64,000 nucleotides of DNA from positions 1 through 64,000 of the forward strand of contig DAOPQC010000002.1 of assembly GCA_035358815.1 (NCBI GenBank), in the 5' to 3' direction. The position numbers and the translations under genes are program-made. The stretch is from Thermoanaerobaculales bacterium. Lineage in GTDB: Bacteria; Acidobacteriota; Thermoanaerobaculia; Thermoanaerobaculales; Sulfomarinibacteraceae. Positions 8,418 through 16,154 of the stretch are shown here, piece after piece (the first letter of the stretch is position 1; the number at the start of each line of letters is the position of its first letter). The notes under the pieces were generated by a model that worked only from the letters and a program-made list of their open reading frames with translations, was not told where the DNA came from and ran no database searches.

Positions 8418-9542
8418 TTACACCCGCAGGCGCAGGAACAGCTCACGGAGCCGGAGCAGGATCTTGGCGAGCTCCCGGTCGGCGAAGAAGGTCTTCATCG
8501 TCTCGCGGTCGTAGCCCTTGCCTCGACGCTCGAGGTACTGCTCGATCACCGCGTAGAAGGTGGCGACCTCGCCGAGGCCGTAGCGCTCCATCTTCCTCGA
8601 GTACCAGCCCGAGTCCCAGAGCCCGGTCCAGACCGTCAATGCGATCCGATCGCCGTGGGCGTAGGCCGCCTCGGCCACGGCGATGATCTCGCGCCGCAGC
8701 TCGCGCAGCACCGCGGCGTCGTCCGGCTCGACCTGAACCAGGCCGACCGGCGTCGGCGCTCCGCCGAGCACCGCCGGCTCGGCGCGCACCACGACCTCCA
8801 TCCGAGGTCGAGCGGAGGCGCGCGGGCCGGCGACGGCGGCCGTCACCCGCCGCTCGGCGGGAGGCACCGCCGGCGGGGCGCCCCCGATCCTCTCGGCGCC
8901 GCCCGCGACCGGCCCGGCAGCTGGCCGCTCGACCGGCGCCGTGACCACGGGAGTGATCTCCTGGGTAATCTCCGGCACCAGCTCCCGCGTGATCTCGCCA
9001 GCGTCTGGCGCGGTCGCCGCCGCGGCCGGGAGGTCGTCGAGATCGTGCTCATCCGGGTGCGCCTTGCGGCGCGCGCTGGCAAGCTTCTCCCGCAACCGCA
9101 GCCGCATCTCCAGCAGCAGGGTGTGGTCGGTCTCGCTGATCGCCCGGGCGCCGGCAACCTTCACCCGGAGCTCCTCCAGAGCGCGGAGGTCGGCGCACAG
9201 GCGCTCCCTGGTATGTCCCAGCGGACGGAGCAGCTCGCCGAGCGGTTCGAGGAACTCGACGATGTCGGCAAGATCGGCGAAGGTCGTCTGGCCGAACAGG
9301 TCGTCGGCGTCCGGCGAGCTGCGGTTGACCCCCCTTTCGACCTCCTGCTGCTCGAGCATCCTCCGCCGGACCTGCTGGGGACAGCCTCGCTCGAACCACT
9401 CGCCGCCGCACACCCGGACCAGCGCGCGGTGCACGATCCTGCGGAAGCCGACCAGCAACTCCGCGACCATCCGGTACGCCTCGTCGCGGACCTGCTGGCC
9501 GTCGTCCATGGACGAATCGTGGTTGGCGGACACCGGCCGCAT
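8418..9542 (-). CDS. Hypothetical protein with Swt1-like HEPN domain (degenerate motif)
   Basis: The N-terminal part (about 12-140) resembles Swt1-type HEPN domains: a helix containing FRRIVHRALV, then GEWFERGCPQQVRRR, an acidic loop, FADLADIVEF, and a last helix LEELRVKVAGAR. Active HEPN RNases carry Arg-x4-6-His here (usually RNxxAH); this copy has Gly where the His belongs, so RNase activity is doubtful. A Pro/Ala-rich linker (about 165-265) leads to a conserved-looking C-terminal helical region of about 100 residues with no family I recognise. The frame can open 99 bases further upstream, but that stretch encodes only hexamer repeats, so I start at 9542; ATG at 9509 is also possible. There is no clear toxin/antitoxin partner. 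Confidence 0.55.
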   Translation of the reverse strand: MRPVSANHDSSMDDGQQVRDEAYRMVAELLVGFRRIVHRALVRVCGGEWFERGCPQQVRRRMLEQQEVERGVNRSSPDADDLFGQTTFADLADIVEFLEPLGELLRPLGHTRERLCADLRALEELRVKVAGARAISETDHTLLLEMRLRLREKLASARRKAHPDEHDLDDLPAAAATAPDAGEITRELVPEITQEITPVVTAPVERPAAGPVAGGAERIGGAPPAVPPAERRVTAAVAGPRASARPRMEVVVRAEPAVLGGAPTPVGLVQVEPDDAAVLRELRREIIAVAEAAYAHGDRIALTVWTGLWDSGWYSRKMERYGLGEVATFYAVIEQYLERRGKGYDRETMKTFFADRELAKILLRLRELFLRLRV

Positions 9543-9555
9543 TGTACCGGGTTCG

Positions 9556-9672
9556 CCCGTGCCCGTCTCCGTTCCCGCTCCCGTTCCCGTGCCCGCCCCC
9601 GAAACGACGTTTTGTCTGGATACCGGGACGTCGCAGACCAAGACCGAGGCGGGAACGGGAACGGGAACGGAA
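9556..9672. repeat. TTCCCG / GGGAAC hexamer arrays
   Basis: An array of CCCGTT-type units (about 9556-9600) and one of GGGAAC units (about 9650-9672) lie in opposite orientations, separated by about 55 bases. They can pair as arms of a hairpin. They sit upstream of the HEPN-like gene and create a spurious Gly-Thr-rich N-terminus in its longest frame. Confidence 0.75.
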
Positions 9673-9740
9673 GCACCTTCAGAATCAGCCAGGGCGGCGG
9701 CCCCGACCCCTCTTCCCTGTCCTCTATCCTCTCTTCTTCG

Positions 9741-10340
9741 TCATGTCAGCGGAATCGCGATCGGCAGCTCCACCGTGAACGCGATCTGCGCGACCGCGAG
9801 CCAGTGGTCGCTGTGGGACCTGGCGGCGCCGATCTCGAACCTCAGGCCGAGCGCGCCGGCCCCCGACTCGGTCCCGAACGACACCCCGTCGTGCACGCCG
9901 TGGTGGTCGTCCTCCCAGCGGCGGTAGCGCAGGAACTTGCCGTAGAAGCCCAACTGCGGCTTCACCATCGGAAGCTCCCTGACGCCGCCCCAGCCGAGGG
10001 TGTAGATGGTCGCGTCGGTCGACGAACCGCCCTCGACGCCGTAGCCGATGAAGACGCTGAACCGCGAGCGGTCGCTCAGGGACAGGTAGACGTTGCCCTG
10101 GTAGGCCAGCAGGTTCGGGAACCCGAGGACCGCGCTGCAGCTCGGGTTGACCCCGAGCACGAGGCCGGCGTCCGCCTCCTGGTCGCGCTCGGCGCCCCCT
10201 GCGCCGCCGAGCTCGAGGTGCCACGCGTCGAGATCGATGGCGGGCGGCTTATCGCCGGCGCCGGCGTTCCCGGCCCAGCCGGCGACCGCCGCCGCGAGCG
10301 CAGCCGCCGCCAGTCGCGCTCGCCGGGACGCGGTCACCAC
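9741..10340 (-). CDS. Exported beta-rich protein, possible outer-membrane barrel
   Basis: The 199-residue protein has an Arg-rich N-terminus and an Ala-rich signal peptide ending near residue 28 (GNAGAG). The mature part alternates polar and hydrophobic residues in short strands (for example NVYLSLSD, RFSVFIGYGV, PQLGFYGKFLRY, FTVELPIAI), as expected for a small beta-barrel. No family was recognised. It starts with GTG (GTG GTG ACC) and overlaps the 3' end of the phospholipase D-like gene by 7 bases, so the two are probably co-translated and work in the same compartment. A function in lipid handling is only a guess from that link. Confidence 0.6.
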   Translation of the reverse strand: MVTASRRARLAAAALAAAVAGWAGNAGAGDKPPAIDLDAWHLELGGAGGAERDQEADAGLVLGVNPSCSAVLGFPNLLAYQGNVYLSLSDRSRFSVFIGYGVEGGSSTDATIYTLGWGGVRELPMVKPQLGFYGKFLRYRRWEDDHHGVHDGVSFGTESGAGALGLRFEIGAARSHSDHWLAVAQIAFTVELPIAIPLT

Positions 10341-11806
10341 ATCAGCCCCAGCGCGTCCACCCAGCCCTGGCGGTTGCCGAGGACCTCGCGCAGCCGCGGC
10401 AGGTCATCCGGTCCGAGCTTCTCGATCACCTGCCCGACGGCCACCTCGTCGATCCGATCGCCGCAGTCCAGCTGCAGATCGCGGAGCGAGGTCAGGCCGT
10501 CGAGCAACGTCTCGACCTCGGCGTTGAACGCGGCGTCCCGCACCACCACGCCGGCCTCGGTGTTGTAGTAGGTGGACCGGATGTTGAAGTTCGACGAGTG
10601 AACGATGGTCAGGACGTCATCGACGCGCAGCAGCTTGCCGTGCAGGGCGACCGGCGGCACCTCCCGCGGCTCGCAGGCGGTCTCGGTGAGAATCTTCTGC
10701 ACCTGACCGTTCCCTGACCACGCCCAGACGTCCACCCCGTTGCCGACCAGCTCCATCACGGTCGGAAGGCCCGCCCACAGGAACGGGCCCCTGCGAAGGG
10801 CTGCCGCCTCCCCGTTGACGAAGACCCGCACCCGGGTCCCGCGCGCCCTGGCTGCGATGAGTGCCTCGGTCAGCTCGCGGGTGAAGTTCGGAAACGGCGT
10901 CATCACATCGACCTCGGCGCGCGCCTGCCGGATCAGCTCGATCACCAGGTCGGTCGTCGCCGCCCGCGGCCGGACCAGCGGGCTGTCGTAGAGCACCGCC
11001 ACCGACCGCTCGCCGGGTTTCCCGGCCACCGGCGGGAAGAACTCCGCGTTCATGAACCGGTCGAGGGGGCTGCGGCCATTCGGCAGTCGGCCGGTCTGCC
11101 ACAGCACGGAGATCCGCCGCCGCGCCGTCTCCTCGGGCATGAAGAACCGGTTGGCGTTGCCGAACAGGTCGGCGACCTGCCACGCCTTCAGGAAGTTGAG
11201 CTGCAGGTCCCAGACCGCCTCGCCCTCGAGCAGCACCTCGAGGTCCAGCCACCACCGCTCCGGTTCGAAGTACTCGTCCGCGAAGTTGCGGCCGCCGACG
11301 ATCGCCCACCGCCCGTCGGCCACGATCATCTTGTCGTGCATCCGCGGGTCGTACAGCGGGCCCACCCCCCACGACTGGCGGTTGAACGAGCGGACCACGG
11401 CGCCGGCTTCCTCGAGCTCCCGGAACGAGCGGTCGAAGTTCCCTCGCGCGATGGCGTCGACCAGGCAGAAGACGGTGAAGTCCGGATTCTCCCGGCGCCG
11501 CGCCCTCACCAGCTCGACGAGGTGCTCGCGGAACCGGTCCCCATAGTGGTCCCGGTGCCAGGAGAAGGTGCTGATGAACACGTGGTGGCGGGCCCGCGCG
11601 ACCAGCTCGAGACGCGCCTGCCACGACTCTTCGGGATAGACCAGCAGCCGGGCGGAGTTGCCGTGGGTCCAGCGGGTCCGGCCGAGGCGGGTGACCGGGT
11701 CCTCGTCGCCGGCGGAGATCGAGCTCACCGGCGCGATCACCGCCATCCCAGCCAGCCACGCGGCCGCCGCCAGTCGCCGCGGCTGGCGAAAACCCCTGCT
11801 CCGCAT
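10334..11806 (-). CDS. Exported phospholipase D / cardiolipin synthase-family protein
   Basis: The protein has 490 residues with a signal peptide (about 1-33, ending ISAGDE). Two HKD catalytic motifs are intact: MHDKMIVADG followed by GGRNF in the first half, and LHGKLLRVDD followed by HSSNF in the second. The paired motifs form the single active site of the PLD superfamily, which hydrolyses or transfers phosphatidyl groups. Unlike cytoplasmic-membrane cardiolipin synthases it lacks N-terminal membrane hairpins and has a cleavable signal, so a periplasmic location is likely. It overlaps a downstream beta-barrel-like gene. Substrate and direction (hydrolase or transferase) are not predictable. 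Confidence 0.8.
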   Translation of the reverse strand: MRSRGFRQPRRLAAAAWLAGMAVIAPVSSISAGDEDPVTRLGRTRWTHGNSARLLVYPEESWQARLELVARARHHVFISTFSWHRDHYGDRFREHLVELVRARRRENPDFTVFCLVDAIARGNFDRSFRELEEAGAVVRSFNRQSWGVGPLYDPRMHDKMIVADGRWAIVGGRNFADEYFEPERWWLDLEVLLEGEAVWDLQLNFLKAWQVADLFGNANRFFMPEETARRRISVLWQTGRLPNGRSPLDRFMNAEFFPPVAGKPGERSVAVLYDSPLVRPRAATTDLVIELIRQARAEVDVMTPFPNFTRELTEALIAARARGTRVRVFVNGEAAALRRGPFLWAGLPTVMELVGNGVDVWAWSGNGQVQKILTETACEPREVPPVALHGKLLRVDDVLTIVHSSNFNIRSTYYNTEAGVVVRDAAFNAEVETLLDGLTSLRDLQLDCGDRIDEVAVGQVIEKLGPDDLPRLREVLGNRQGWVDALGLMW

Positions 11807-11988
11807 CGAGAGCTATCCTCCCCCACCTCCAGACGGCTGGCAACCCTCCCCGGCGCGCAAGGTCAGAGGCACCCGCCCGCAGTCCGAGGCCGTGTCCCAT
11901 CCACCGGCCGCTGCCCTCGCGCGACGGGATGGGTGCGCTGCCCGCATCCGGGAAGCGGCCGGGCCGGAACGAAAGCCGCATTCCGGCG

Positions 11989-11994
11989 TACTAT
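11989..11994 (+). promoter_or_regulatory. Possible -10 element of the Yip1 gene
   Basis: TACTAT lies 22 bases before the ATG at 12017. No convincing -35 is visible at the usual spacing. It is followed by a strong ribosome site. Confidence 0.3.
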
Positions 11995-12016
11995 TGGGCG
12001 GAGGAGGAAGCTGCCG

Positions 12017-12784
12017 ATGCCTGACACCATCGACCGACCGAGCTACGAGCCGGCGCCGGCGGAGGCGCACGCCGGTCCCGGCACGGCGGCCCGGTTGAGC
12101 GCTGCACAGCGGTCGTGGACTGTCTTCGCCTCGCCGACGCGGGTCTTCTCCGACATCGCCATCAAGCCGTCCTGGGTGCTGTGCCTGGTCCTGATGGCGC
12201 TGCTTGCCGTCGCGGTGCAGTTCGTGGTCCTCCCTCACCTCGACAACGAGGCCACGCTGCGGGCGCGGCTCGGCGAGCGGGCCGACGGCGTCAGCGACGA
12301 GCAGATCGAGCGCATGGTCGAGCAGGGCGAGAAGTTCGCCCGCTTCGCGCCAATCATCGGCCTCGTCGTGTCGCCGATCGCGTTCGCAATCATGGCCGCG
12401 ATCTTCTTCATCCTGCTCAAGATCGTCGGCTCCGATGTCGACTACCAGCGCGCTTTTTCGACGACGCTGCACGCGTACTGGCCGCCCTCCGTCGTCGCGT
12501 CCGTGCTGACGGCGGCGCTCATCCAGCGGGTCGGCAAGATCCCGCAGCAGGAGTTTGCCAACGTGGTGAAGTCGCACCCCGGCGCATTCCTGCCGGCGGA
12601 TGCCCCGGCGTGGCTGACCGCCGCGGCGAGCACCGTGAGCGTGTTCAACATCTGGATCGTCGTGCTGCTGATCATCGGGTTCCGGGTCGTCGGCAGGGTC
12701 TCCACCGGCAAGGCGGTGGTGGCCGCGCTGGTGCCCTGGCTGGTGTGGCTGGCCGCCAAGGCGGGGCTGGCCGCGATCTTCTGA
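12017..12784 (+). CDS. Yip1-domain integral membrane protein
   Basis: The protein has 255 residues with about five membrane segments: SWVLCLVLMALLAVAVQFVV, IIGLVVSPIAFAIMAAIFFI, one near PSVVASVLTAAL, FNIWIVVLLIIGFRVV and the C-terminal VVAALVPWLVW. The N-terminal FASPTRVFSDIAIKPSW is the typical lead-in of bacterial Yip1 family proteins. The start follows a strong GGAGGAGG site. It sits 79 bases upstream of a MacAB-type exporter set and is probably cotranscribed with it. Bacterial Yip1 proteins often neighbour ABC exporters, but their role is unknown. Confidence 0.75.
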   Translation: MPDTIDRPSYEPAPAEAHAGPGTAARLSAAQRSWTVFASPTRVFSDIAIKPSWVLCLVLMALLAVAVQFVVLPHLDNEATLRARLGERADGVSDEQIERMVEQGEKFARFAPIIGLVVSPIAFAIMAAIFFILLKIVGSDVDYQRAFSTTLHAYWPPSVVASVLTAALIQRVGKIPQQEFANVVKSHPGAFLPADAPAWLTAAASTVSVFNIWIVVLLIIGFRVVGRVSTGKAVVAALVPWLVWLAAKAGLAAIF

Positions 12785-12863
12785 GCAACGGGCGTCCGGC
12801 GATCGACGACTCGTGTCGTTCCGGTGGCGGGGCGTCCGGCACCACGACAGCAGGAAGGTGACC

Positions 12864-14117
12864 ATGAAGAAGTGGCTGATCGCGCTCGGTGCGCTGGTGG
12901 TTCTGGGCCTCGTGCTGTGGGCCAGCCTACGGGACTCGGGGCCGCGCGGCGCCGAGGTCGAGGTGCAGCCTGCCGAGACGCGCGCGATCTCGTCCCGGGT
13001 CAAGGCCACCGGCGAGATCACCCCGGACCGCAAGGTGGACATCTCCGCCAAGGTGGTGGGTGAGATCATCGACCTGCCGGTGGTGGAGGGCCAGCAGGTC
13101 CAAGCGGGCCAGATCCTGGTCCAGATCGAGCGCGACCTCTACGAGTCGGCCCGCGATCAGGCCCGCGCCGCGCTGCGCCAGGCGGAGGTCTCGGTGCGCC
13201 GGGCCGAGGTCCAGCTCGAGGACGCCGAGCGCAACCTGCGTCGCGCCCGCAAGCTTCACGCCCAGGAGCTGGTCAGCCAGGAGCGACTCGACTCGGCCCA
13301 GCTCGCGGTCGACACCGCGCAGGTGGAGATCGAGGCCCAGCGGCACGCGGTCGAGCAGTACCGGTCGGCGCTGCAGCGCACCGAGGACGACCTCGCCCGC
13401 ACGACCATCCGCTCGCCGATGGACGGCATCGTCATCCAGCTCGACGCCGAGAAGGGGGAGACCGTGGTGCCCGGCTCCACCAACCTCCCGGGCTCGGTCA
13501 TCATGACGGTCGCCGACATGTCGACGCTGCTCGCCGAGGTCGAGGTGAGCGAGGTCGACGTGGTCGACGTGGCGCTGGGGCAGCGGGCCGAGGTCACGGT
13601 CGACGCCCTGGGTGACGAGCCGCAGCAGGGGCGGGTCGCCGAGATCGCCACCTCCGGACGCGAGGACGCGTCCCTGGGCACGATCCGCTTCCGCGTCAAG
13701 GTCGCTCTCGACAGCCACCATCCGAACCTGCGGCCGGCCATGACCGCCAAGGTCGCCATCCTGACCGCCACCAGCCAGCAGGCCCTGACCGTGCCCATCC
13801 AGGCGGTGGTCAAGCGCGCCCTCGGCGAGGACGGCAAAGAGCTCGAGGGCAGCGCCGCGAAGGGCATCGAGAAGACCGACGTGGTCTACCGCATCGACGA
13901 CGGCAAGGCGCAGCCGAGCGTCGTCACCACCGGCATCTCGGACGAGCTGTGGGTCGAGATCAAGGAGGGGCTCGGGACCGGCGACGAGGTGGTGGTCGGT
14001 CCCTACCGCACCTTGAAGAACCTGCACAGCGGCGACGCCGTCAAGATCGGCGAGGCCAAGGAGGAGAGCGAGGACGAGGACGAGGGCAGCGGCGAGGTCG
14101 AGGTGACGGTGGACTGA
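12864..14117 (+). CDS. MacA-like periplasmic adaptor subunit (HlyD/RND type)
   Basis: The 417-residue protein is anchored by an N-terminal segment (about 4-20). A biotinyl-lipoyl-like half motif (KVVGEIIDLPVVEGQQVQAG) precedes a long coiled-coil hairpin rich in Glu, Arg and Gln (about 90-175). The second lipoyl half (SPMDGIVIQLDAEKGE), a beta-barrel domain and a membrane-proximal domain follow. The C-terminus is strongly acidic. It should link the inner-membrane ABC transporter encoded next to an outer-membrane exit duct. No TolC gene is present here. AGGAAGGTG precedes the chosen ATG; the longer frame upstream is not conserved-looking. The stop shares one base with the ATPase start. Confidence 0.85.
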   Translation: MKKWLIALGALVVLGLVLWASLRDSGPRGAEVEVQPAETRAISSRVKATGEITPDRKVDISAKVVGEIIDLPVVEGQQVQAGQILVQIERDLYESARDQARAALRQAEVSVRRAEVQLEDAERNLRRARKLHAQELVSQERLDSAQLAVDTAQVEIEAQRHAVEQYRSALQRTEDDLARTTIRSPMDGIVIQLDAEKGETVVPGSTNLPGSVIMTVADMSTLLAEVEVSEVDVVDVALGQRAEVTVDALGDEPQQGRVAEIATSGREDASLGTIRFRVKVALDSHHPNLRPAMTAKVAILTATSQQALTVPIQAVVKRALGEDGKELEGSAAKGIEKTDVVYRIDDGKAQPSVVTTGISDELWVEIKEGLGTGDEVVVGPYRTLKNLHSGDAVKIGEAKEESEDEDEGSGEVEVTVD

Positions 14118-14815
14118 TGCTGATCGAGATCCGGGACCTGCGCAAGATCTACCAGATGGGCGACGCCGACGTGCACGCCCTCGATGGGGTCGATCTCGAC
14201 GTCGAGCGCGGCGAGTACCTCGCGATCATGGGCCCCTCCGGCTCCGGCAAGTCGACGCTGATGAACCTGGTCGGCTGCCTGGACACGCCGACCTCCGGCG
14301 AGTACGTGCTCAACGGCGAGCACGTCTCCGGGCTCGACGATGCCGAGCTCGCCCGTATCCGGAACCGGGAGATCGGGTTCGTGTTCCAGACCTTCAACCT
14401 GCTGCCGCGGGCGACCGCGCTCGCCAACGTCGAGCTGCCGTTGATCTACGCCCGGCTGCCGTCGTCGCAGCGGCGCGGGCTGGCGAAGCAGGCGCTCGAG
14501 CAGGTCGGGCTCGGCGACCGGGTCAAGCACCAGCCCAACGAGCTGTCGGGCGGCCAGCGGCAGCGGGTCGCGGTCGCGCGCGCGCTGGTCAACAGGCCGT
14601 CGATCATTCTTGCCGACGAGCCGACCGGCAACCTCGACTCCCGCACCTCGAACGAGATCATGGCGCTGTTCGATGACCTCAACCGGGCCGGCAACACGAT
14701 CGTGCTGGTCACCCACGAGGAGGAGATCGCCGCCCACGCCCGCCGGATCGTGAGGCTGCTCGACGGGCGCGTCGTGTCGGACGTGCGCCGCGACGCGGGG
14801 GGAGCCCTCCCATGA
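14117..14815 (+). CDS. MacB/LolD-type ABC transporter ATPase
   Basis: The 232-residue nucleotide-binding subunit is complete: Walker A GPSGSGKST (about 38-46), Q-loop in FVFQTFNLLPRA, signature LSGGQRQRVAVARAL, Walker B IILADEPTGNLDS and the H-loop in VLVTHEEE. The EPTGNLDS signature and length are typical of the MacB/LolD/FtsE group. The gene overlaps the adaptor stop by one base (TGATG) and the permease start by four (ATGA), so the three subunits are translationally coupled. Confidence 0.93.
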   Translation: MLIEIRDLRKIYQMGDADVHALDGVDLDVERGEYLAIMGPSGSGKSTLMNLVGCLDTPTSGEYVLNGEHVSGLDDAELARIRNREIGFVFQTFNLLPRATALANVELPLIYARLPSSQRRGLAKQALEQVGLGDRVKHQPNELSGGQRQRVAVARALVNRPSIILADEPTGNLDSRTSNEIMALFDDLNRAGNTIVLVTHEEEIAAHARRIVRLLDGRVVSDVRRDAGGALP

Positions 14816-16026
14816 TCTGGGACAACTTCCGGATCGCGCTGGCGGCCATCCGCGCCAACAAGATGCGGTCGCTGCTGACCACGCTCGGGATCATCATCGG
14901 CGTGGCCGCCGTCATCGCGGTGGTATCGATCGTCCAGGGGCTCAACTACGTGATCGCGACCCAGCTCGAGAGTGTCGGCGCGGCCTACATCTCGGTGCGG
15001 TGGCGGGAGGACCCGACCGACCCCGACCTGGCGGGCCGCGAGGTGGTGCTGACCTACGAGGACGGGCTCGCGATCATGGAGCGAGCGACCGCGCTGCGCT
15101 ACTTCAACCCGATGTTCTTCCGGGGCGAGCTCCTGCACTTCAGGGACGAGCGTCACGCCACCACCCTGCTCGGGGTCGGCGCCTACCACCAGGAGGTCAG
15201 CAGCCAGTGGGTCGACCGCGGCCGCTTCTTCTCCGAGATCGACCTCGACCGCCGGGCCCACGTCTGCATCGTCGGCGCCGAGGTCGTCGACGAGCTGGAG
15301 CTGGGCGATGCCCCTCTGGGCAAGGAGATCATCATCGGCCGCGCCAGCTTCACCGTGGTCGGCGTGATGCAGGAGATGGGCGAGATCTTCGGCCAGAACC
15401 AGGACGACCTCGCGCTGATCCCGATCACCACCGCGCGCGACATCTACGGCCACGAGTCCTTCAAGCGCCTGATCCTCGACTTCCAGGCGACCAGTGCCGA
15501 GACCGTGGCCCTCGCCGAGGACCAGATCACCGAGGTGCTGCGCGACCGCCACCGGATCCCGGACGGCGTTCGGGACGACTTCAACGTGATCCTCCAGGAG
15601 GAGATCCTGAAGACCACCGGCTCGATCCTCGGCACGGTCACCAGCGTGGTCGCCGGGGTCGTCGGCATCGCGCTGCTGGTCGGCGGCATCGGGATCATGA
15701 ACATCATGCTGGTCTCGGTGACCGAGCGGACCCGCGAGATCGGCGTCCGCAAGGCGGTCGGCGCCCGGCGGTCCGACATCCTGGTGCAATTCCTGATCGA
15801 GGCGGTGACCCTGTCGCTGTTCGGCGGCCTGATCGGGGTGCTCGCGGGCTGGGGGCTCGGCATCGTCGGGGCGAAGGCGATCCCGGGCTTCCCGCCGGCC
15901 CACGTTCCGATGTGGGCGGTCGCCATCGGCTTCGGCTTCGCGGCGCTGGTCGGGATCTTCTTCGGGACCTACCCAGCGGCCAAGGCCGCGGCGCTCGATC
16001 CGATCGACGCCCTCCGCTACGAATAA
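14812..16026 (+). CDS. MacB-type ABC transporter permease (FtsX-like)
   Basis: The 404-residue protein has the MacB arrangement: an N-terminal membrane helix (RSLLTTLGIIIGVAAVIAVV), a large periplasmic domain (about 45-275) and three C-terminal membrane helices with the FtsX motif ERTREIGVRKAVGARRSDI between them. With the separate ATPase and adaptor it forms a mechanotransmission-type exporter that moves substrates out of the periplasm through an outer-membrane duct. The substrate is unknown; no peptide, lipoprotein or antibiotic gene nearby points to one. Confidence 0.9.
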   Translation: MIWDNFRIALAAIRANKMRSLLTTLGIIIGVAAVIAVVSIVQGLNYVIATQLESVGAAYISVRWREDPTDPDLAGREVVLTYEDGLAIMERATALRYFNPMFFRGELLHFRDERHATTLLGVGAYHQEVSSQWVDRGRFFSEIDLDRRAHVCIVGAEVVDELELGDAPLGKEIIIGRASFTVVGVMQEMGEIFGQNQDDLALIPITTARDIYGHESFKRLILDFQATSAETVALAEDQITEVLRDRHRIPDGVRDDFNVILQEEILKTTGSILGTVTSVVAGVVGIALLVGGIGIMNIMLVSVTERTREIGVRKAVGARRSDILVQFLIEAVTLSLFGGLIGVLAGWGLGIVGAKAIPGFPPAHVPMWAVAIGFGFAALVGIFFGTYPAAKAAALDPIDALRYE

Positions 16027-16058
16027 GGGCAGGAGCGGCCGTAGCAGCTCCCGAGGGG

Positions 16059-16092
16059 AGGCGACCAGGGGCGCGCTGTCTCCCGGTCGCCT
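16059..16092 (+). terminator. Inverted repeat downstream of the permease gene
   Basis: AGGCGACC and GGTCGCCT form an 8-bp stem around an 18-base loop, 33 bases after the permease stop. There is no T-run, so if it ends transcription it is not a classical intrinsic terminator. Confidence 0.3.
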
Positions 16093-16154
16093 GCCGCATC
16101 ACGCGCCGCCCCTCCCGGCGTGAAACTCCCGTCGTTCTGGGGCGTACTCAGACC

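Noticed and set aside
9543..9641. Longer N-terminus of the HEPN-like protein (Gly-Thr-rich)
   Set aside because: It is a translation of the hexamer array, so it reflects the repeat rather than selected protein sequence.
12864..16026. Specific macrolide export by the MacAB-like set
   Set aside because: Family membership does not define substrate, the ATPase and permease are separate proteins here, and no partner gene indicates macrolides.
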